From positions 124,001-188,000 of the forward strand of contig NZ_QEWW01000004.1 of assembly GCF_003121895.1 (NCBI RefSeq): a stretch of 64,000 nucleotides of DNA, in the 5' to 3' direction. Positions 63,226 to 64,000 of this stretch are shown piece by piece. The stretch's first letter is position 1. Each line of letters begins with the position of its first letter. The stretch comes from Ignatzschineria cameli (GTDB lineage Bacteria; Pseudomonadota; Gammaproteobacteria; Cardiobacteriales; Wohlfahrtiimonadaceae). The notes below the pieces were generated by a model. The model was not told where the DNA came from, searched no databases, and worked only from the letters and a program-made list of their open reading frames with translations. Position numbers and translations under genes: made by a program.

Positions 63226-63368
63226 TAGTCTCTCTTCCTCTTTAAATTCCTATTGATAATCTCTGAATAAATGTCTATCTAACCATCATAAGTATCATAA
63301 CTGTCATAAGTATCTTCCTTACACCTACTCAGACTTCTCTATCTTACCTCTTCGAGAAAAAAGAGATA

Positions 63369-63396
63369 CAAAAAAACCACTTCCTGAAGAAGTGGT
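63369..63396 (-). terminator. terminator of ycbK
   Basis: AACCACTTC-CTGA-GAAGTGGTT stem, with a T run on the minus strand. Confidence 0.88.
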
Positions 63397-63468
63397 TCTT
63401 AGAGTTTGAGTATTTAATAATTGAGCTAGTTATTAATGGTCATCACAACTATCTCAATCACTCAACAA

Positions 63469-64000
63469 TTAACGACCCCAGTTTCTGACTGCACCGCTGT
63501 CGATATGCACAAAAGCTGAACGGCTATAGTAGCCTACTCCACCCGCTTTTAAAGAGAGCGCCGCATTACGAAGATTACGAGTAGCGATTCCAGGCATACG
63601 GATATCGATCGCTTTTGCCTGCATATGAAGGCTTCCTTTAGCTCCACGAATAGCACGATTCGTCTGTGGAGAACGGTAACCACTTAATCCATGAACCGGT
63701 TTGCCATATCCTAAACGGAGTTTTAGAGCGAAAAGTTGATCGAGCACATTAGGATCGTACAATTTAGAAGTTGTTGTTCGTCTATCTCTTAAAGCCCAAG
63801 AGATCTCATCTAAAGATTCTCTAATATAGCCTTCTGTTGGCGTCCAATAAACAGTACGAGTCGTCTCACCTAATGCCGGCGTGTAGATTATTAACTCACG
63901 CTCTTGCGATACCGCCTGCTTAGCTAATGCTGGATTTAATCCGAAGATACCGAAGACAGCTGATCCTGCTAATACGCCTGTCGCCACTTTCAAAAGATTA
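63469..64000 (-). CDS. ycbK: YcbK/DUF882 family peptidase-like protein, 5' end beyond window
   Basis: An M15-like exported protein. The zinc residues are in SGYRSPQTN, SLHMQAKAIDIR (His and Asp) and FVHIDSG. The frame is still open at 64000 and reads NLLKVATGVLAGSAVFGI at the edge, the end of a twin-arginine signal (RRxLLK type), so the true start lies outside. E. coli YcbK has the same design and about 180 residues. It probably acts on periplasmic peptidoglycan or peptides. Confidence 0.88.
   Translation of the reverse strand, partial: NLLKVATGVLAGSAVFGIFGLNPALAKQAVSQERELIIYTPALGETTRTVYWTPTEGYIRESLDEISWALRDRRTTTSKLYDPNVLDQLFALKLRLGYGKPVHGLSGYRSPQTNRAIRGAKGSLHMQAKAIDIRMPGIATRNLRNAALSLKAGGVGYYSRSAFVHIDSGAVRNWGR

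Overview
The window reads as a gammaproteobacterial chromosome with a moderate-to-low G+C backbone. Supporting signs are hslVU, rnpB of the A type, cca followed by a tRNA cluster, prmC, htpX, rplS, pbpC paired with an alpha-2-macroglobulin gene, and FNR-, Pho- and sigma-32-like sites. Gene content (catechol ortho-cleavage, AfuABC-type transporter, PhoX, YajD, YcbK) would fit the Cardiobacteriales (Wohlfahrtiimonas/Ignatzschineria-like). That placement is inference from content and composition, not from a search.

Region 1 (1 to about 7.6 kb) is acquired DNA. It opens with a very AT-rich two-gene unit, an AAA ATPase plus a RloB/TOPRIM protein, which is a probable anti-phage pair closed by its own terminator. 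A run of small genes follows (zinc-ribbon protein, SSB, AlpA-like HTH and several orphans). Next come a tRNA 3'-end-like attachment core (5191-5214), a terminator and the first codons of a tyrosine integrase that is otherwise lost. Beyond these lie a small secreted protein, an S24/CI-like repressor, and a small gene paralogous to the first gene of the run. TTACAT/ATGTAA half-sites occur upstream of both paralogues and of the repressor, which suggests one lysogeny-like regulon.

Region 2 (7.7-32.4 kb) is ordinary chromosome plus catabolic modules: a cysteine-pair lipoprotein, an AEC transporter with a perfect FNR box, a periplasmic rhodanese, an exported Ntn amidase, Tat-exported PhoX with a Pho box, a 2OG-Fe(II) oxygenase, a MoeB/ThiF protein, hslVU with a sigma-32-like promoter, and the afuABC importer. 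A GntR-controlled module (MFS carrier, amidase, DUF2848) is followed by yajD and pbpC.

Region 3 (32.8-43.7 kb) has the alpha-2-macroglobulin gene divergent from pbpC, then cca, four tRNAs (Pro, Arg, His, Pro), a MORN lipoprotein, a DHA2 efflux pump, rnpB and prmC.

Region 4 (43.8-60.1 kb) is an aromatic catabolism block. A two-component flavin monooxygenase (HpaB/PheA type) and its flavin reductase are followed by an AraC regulator. A complete catechol branch of the beta-ketoadipate pathway runs on the minus strand (catD, catB, catC, catA, pcaI, pcaJ, pcaF), with AtoE-type and DASS transporters and two adjacent IclR regulators. Together these could convert a phenol to succinyl-CoA plus acetyl-CoA.

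Region 5 (60.2-64 kb) has htpX, then nudF-yciO-rplS, and a ycbK gene cut by the window edge. Throughout, the spacers carry many short perfect or near-perfect tandem duplications (units of 6-15 bp, 3-6 copies), a feature not explained by the genes.
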